Shown piece by piece: positions 10,462 through 11,549 of a DNA stretch of 11,549 nt. The notes under the pieces were generated by a model that had not been told where the DNA came from, did no database searches, and was given only the letters and a program-made list of their open reading frames with translations. Position numbers and translations under genes: made by a program. Where the stretch lies: assembly GCA_031424015.1 (NCBI GenBank), contig JANPGR010000039.1, positions 1 to 11,549 on the forward strand. Reading direction: 5' to 3'. Origin of the DNA: JANPGR01 sp031424015 (lineage in GTDB: Bacteria; Patescibacteriota; Minisyncoccia; Phycocordibacterales; UBA1006). Position 1 is the stretch's first letter. Each line of letters opens with the position of its first letter.

Positions 10462-11549
10462 CTATTTTCCGCCTCTTAGGAAGGCAAAAATTGAATCCAA
10501 GGATGAGAGTATGATCCAAGCCGCCAGCAGTATCGCAACTCCGATTGCAATATACTGTAAATAGGTTTTGAATTCCTCTACTTTTTTAGTGTCACCTCCT
10601 AGTGTCATCATACGAAATGCGAGTAGGACCAAGGCAAACACGATAAATCCGCCGAGTACCAGAGGAATCTTGTTCGCAAATGTTTCAATGAACTTTCCAA
10701 TAGTCGAAGTATCTGCACCGAGAGGGTTCGGCAATGTTTGGGCATCGTTCGGAGTATTCACTGTGTTTATTTGAGTAGGAGTACTCGTGTTCGGAGAGAA
10801 TTGTTGAGCGCGCTCGAATAGTTCCTTTCCGCTCTGGGTCGTTATAGATATTGTATTTGCACTAATATTGTAAACACCTTCGAATAGCACACTTCCACTG
10901 ATTGTGTCAAAGACTTGATATGGAGTATCACCTGACCCAATAGCTGCATCAAAATGAAATACTATCTGCGAAGGTTTTTGGGTCGCAATGCTAGTAGCAA
11001 CATCACTAGAAATATCCGTAAAGCCTTTCCTCTTGATTACCGGAGAAATTTGGGTGGAATCTCCGCGCGCTAGGAATGTGAGTGTGATATGATTATCAGT
11101 TATTTTTGAATTTCCGATATCCAATGAGAGTGCGATCGATTTGCCGATGGTTGAGGTACATTCGGGTGTTTTTATGGGGAATTGTTTTGTAGCAGTAGTA
11201 GTGCAAGATTTCTGGTTTGGATAAAAATCACTCTCGGCCTTGTTTCCATTGGTATCTATGTACTGGTACAACCACCATGCTCCCCATCGATCCATTTTTT
11301 CATATGTTTCATTTGTGTCTTTGGTAATATATCCGCCCACCCCCTCTACCTTCTCCTCACCATAGAGGAGAGTCTCAGTGAACTCATTTACAAAGTAAAA
11401 GAGATCATCAGGTTTTGCATCGATATTGGTATAGATAAAGGAACAGAGAAAGGTATTGGAACTGGGAGTGTCAGTTCCTGGGATAGTACTGGTTGGTACC
11501 CTTACCGTCTCGAGGGGATTAGAGAATACAGTGCTGGTTCCATCTACTC
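10462..11549 (-). CDS. Secreted/membrane protein with two-helix pilin-like C-terminus (5' end outside window)
   Basis: The frame stays open to the right edge. A GTG at 11340 is not the real start, because at least 69 further codons (Thr/Ser/Pro-rich, then FYFVNEFTETLLYGEE) precede it in frame. The visible 362 residues are mostly an extracytoplasmic-looking region rich in T, S and N, with cysteines in SCTT and ECTST and one further upstream. Two membrane helices end the protein: about 10606-10668 (IPLVLGGFIVFALVLLAF) and 10498-10551 (IAIGVAILLAAWIILSSL), joined by a loop with DTKKVEEFKTY and a final RGGK. This pair resembles TrbC/VirB2-like pilin segments common in Patescibacteria, here fused to a large outer domain. 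Function inferred only from topology. Confidence 0.75.
   Translation of the reverse strand, partial: VDGTSTVFSNPLETVRVPTSTIPGTDTPSSNTFLCSFIYTNIDAKPDDLFYFVNEFTETLLYGEEKVEGVGGYITKDTNETYEKMDRWGAWWLYQYIDTNGNKAESDFYPNQKSCTTTATKQFPIKTPECTSTIGKSIALSLDIGNSKITDNHITLTFLARGDSTQISPVIKRKGFTDISSDVATSIATQKPSQIVFHFDAAIGSGDTPYQVFDTISGSVLFEGVYNISANTISITTQSGKELFERAQQFSPNTSTPTQINTVNTPNDAQTLPNPLGADTSTIGKFIETFANKIPLVLGGFIVFALVLLAFRMMTLGGDTKKVEEFKTYLQYIAIGVAILLAAWIILSSLDSIFAFLRGGK

Noticed and set aside
1..11549. CRISPR array, tRNA, rRNA or riboswitch
   Set aside because: No regularly spaced short repeats, cloverleaf-like segments or known aptamer patterns were seen; gaps between genes are all under about 100 nt apart from element-bearing ones.

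Overview
The window looks like chromosomal DNA of a Patescibacteria/CPR-type bacterium (a Gracilibacteria/Peregrinibacteria- or Parcubacteria-like lineage is my guess; nothing here fixes the phylum). Reasons: compact, tightly packed genes, several enzymes shorter than in model bacteria (Fmt about 268 aa, RF1 324 aa), a HAD-fold protein with a degenerate DAVNT motif of a type I associate with these genomes, a partial protein ending in a two-helix pilin-like module, and almost no Shine-Dalgarno sequences. Most first genes have a -10 box only 6-9 nt before the ATG, which implies leaderless mRNAs. The standard genetic code fits: no gene is interrupted by TGA and one gene ends with it.

Layout. Positions 1-119 (+) hold the tail of a gene entering from the left, convergent with and overlapping an alpha/beta hydrolase. 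Positions 31-3652 (all -) carry accessory metabolism: alpha/beta hydrolase, degenerate HAD protein, true HAD hydrolase, guanylate-kinase-like protein and an AAA/DUF4143 ATPase. Several of these have a private promoter lying between the stop of one gene and the ATG of the next. Positions 3684-4967 (-) form an alkylation-repair group: MGMT-type alkyltransferase, small rhodanese, AlkA-type glycosylase. Positions 5074-5319 (+) encode a small zinc-ribbon protein, transcribed divergently from the alkyltransferase from overlapping -35 boxes. Positions 5372-7981 (-) are a LemA-LemA-TPM envelope operon into which a GIY-YIG nuclease gene bracketed by perfect 28-bp inverted repeats has been placed. Positions 8057-8863 (+) encode Fmt, closed by a strong terminator shared with an opposing 26-aa membrane peptide. 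Positions 9084-10397 (-) encode release factor 1 and ribosomal protein bL31 type B. From 10462 to the right edge (-) runs a secreted/membrane protein with a pilin-like C-terminus, cut by the window.

The most interesting structures are the 375-bp GIY-YIG element at 6292-6666 (a candidate mobile cassette) and a set of direct repeats lying at the 3' ends of genes in 1089-3748. One pair (1089-1144 and 1764-1819) joins a shared C-terminal peptide tail to the promoter of the next gene. The other (2481-2510 and 3719-3748) flanks the ATPase gene and looks like a copied end of the glycosylase gene. Together they suggest that genes here were inserted one at a time at the 3' ends of resident genes. Stop codons are also split by region: TAG or TGA in every minus-strand gene up to 4967, TAA from 5319 to 10151.
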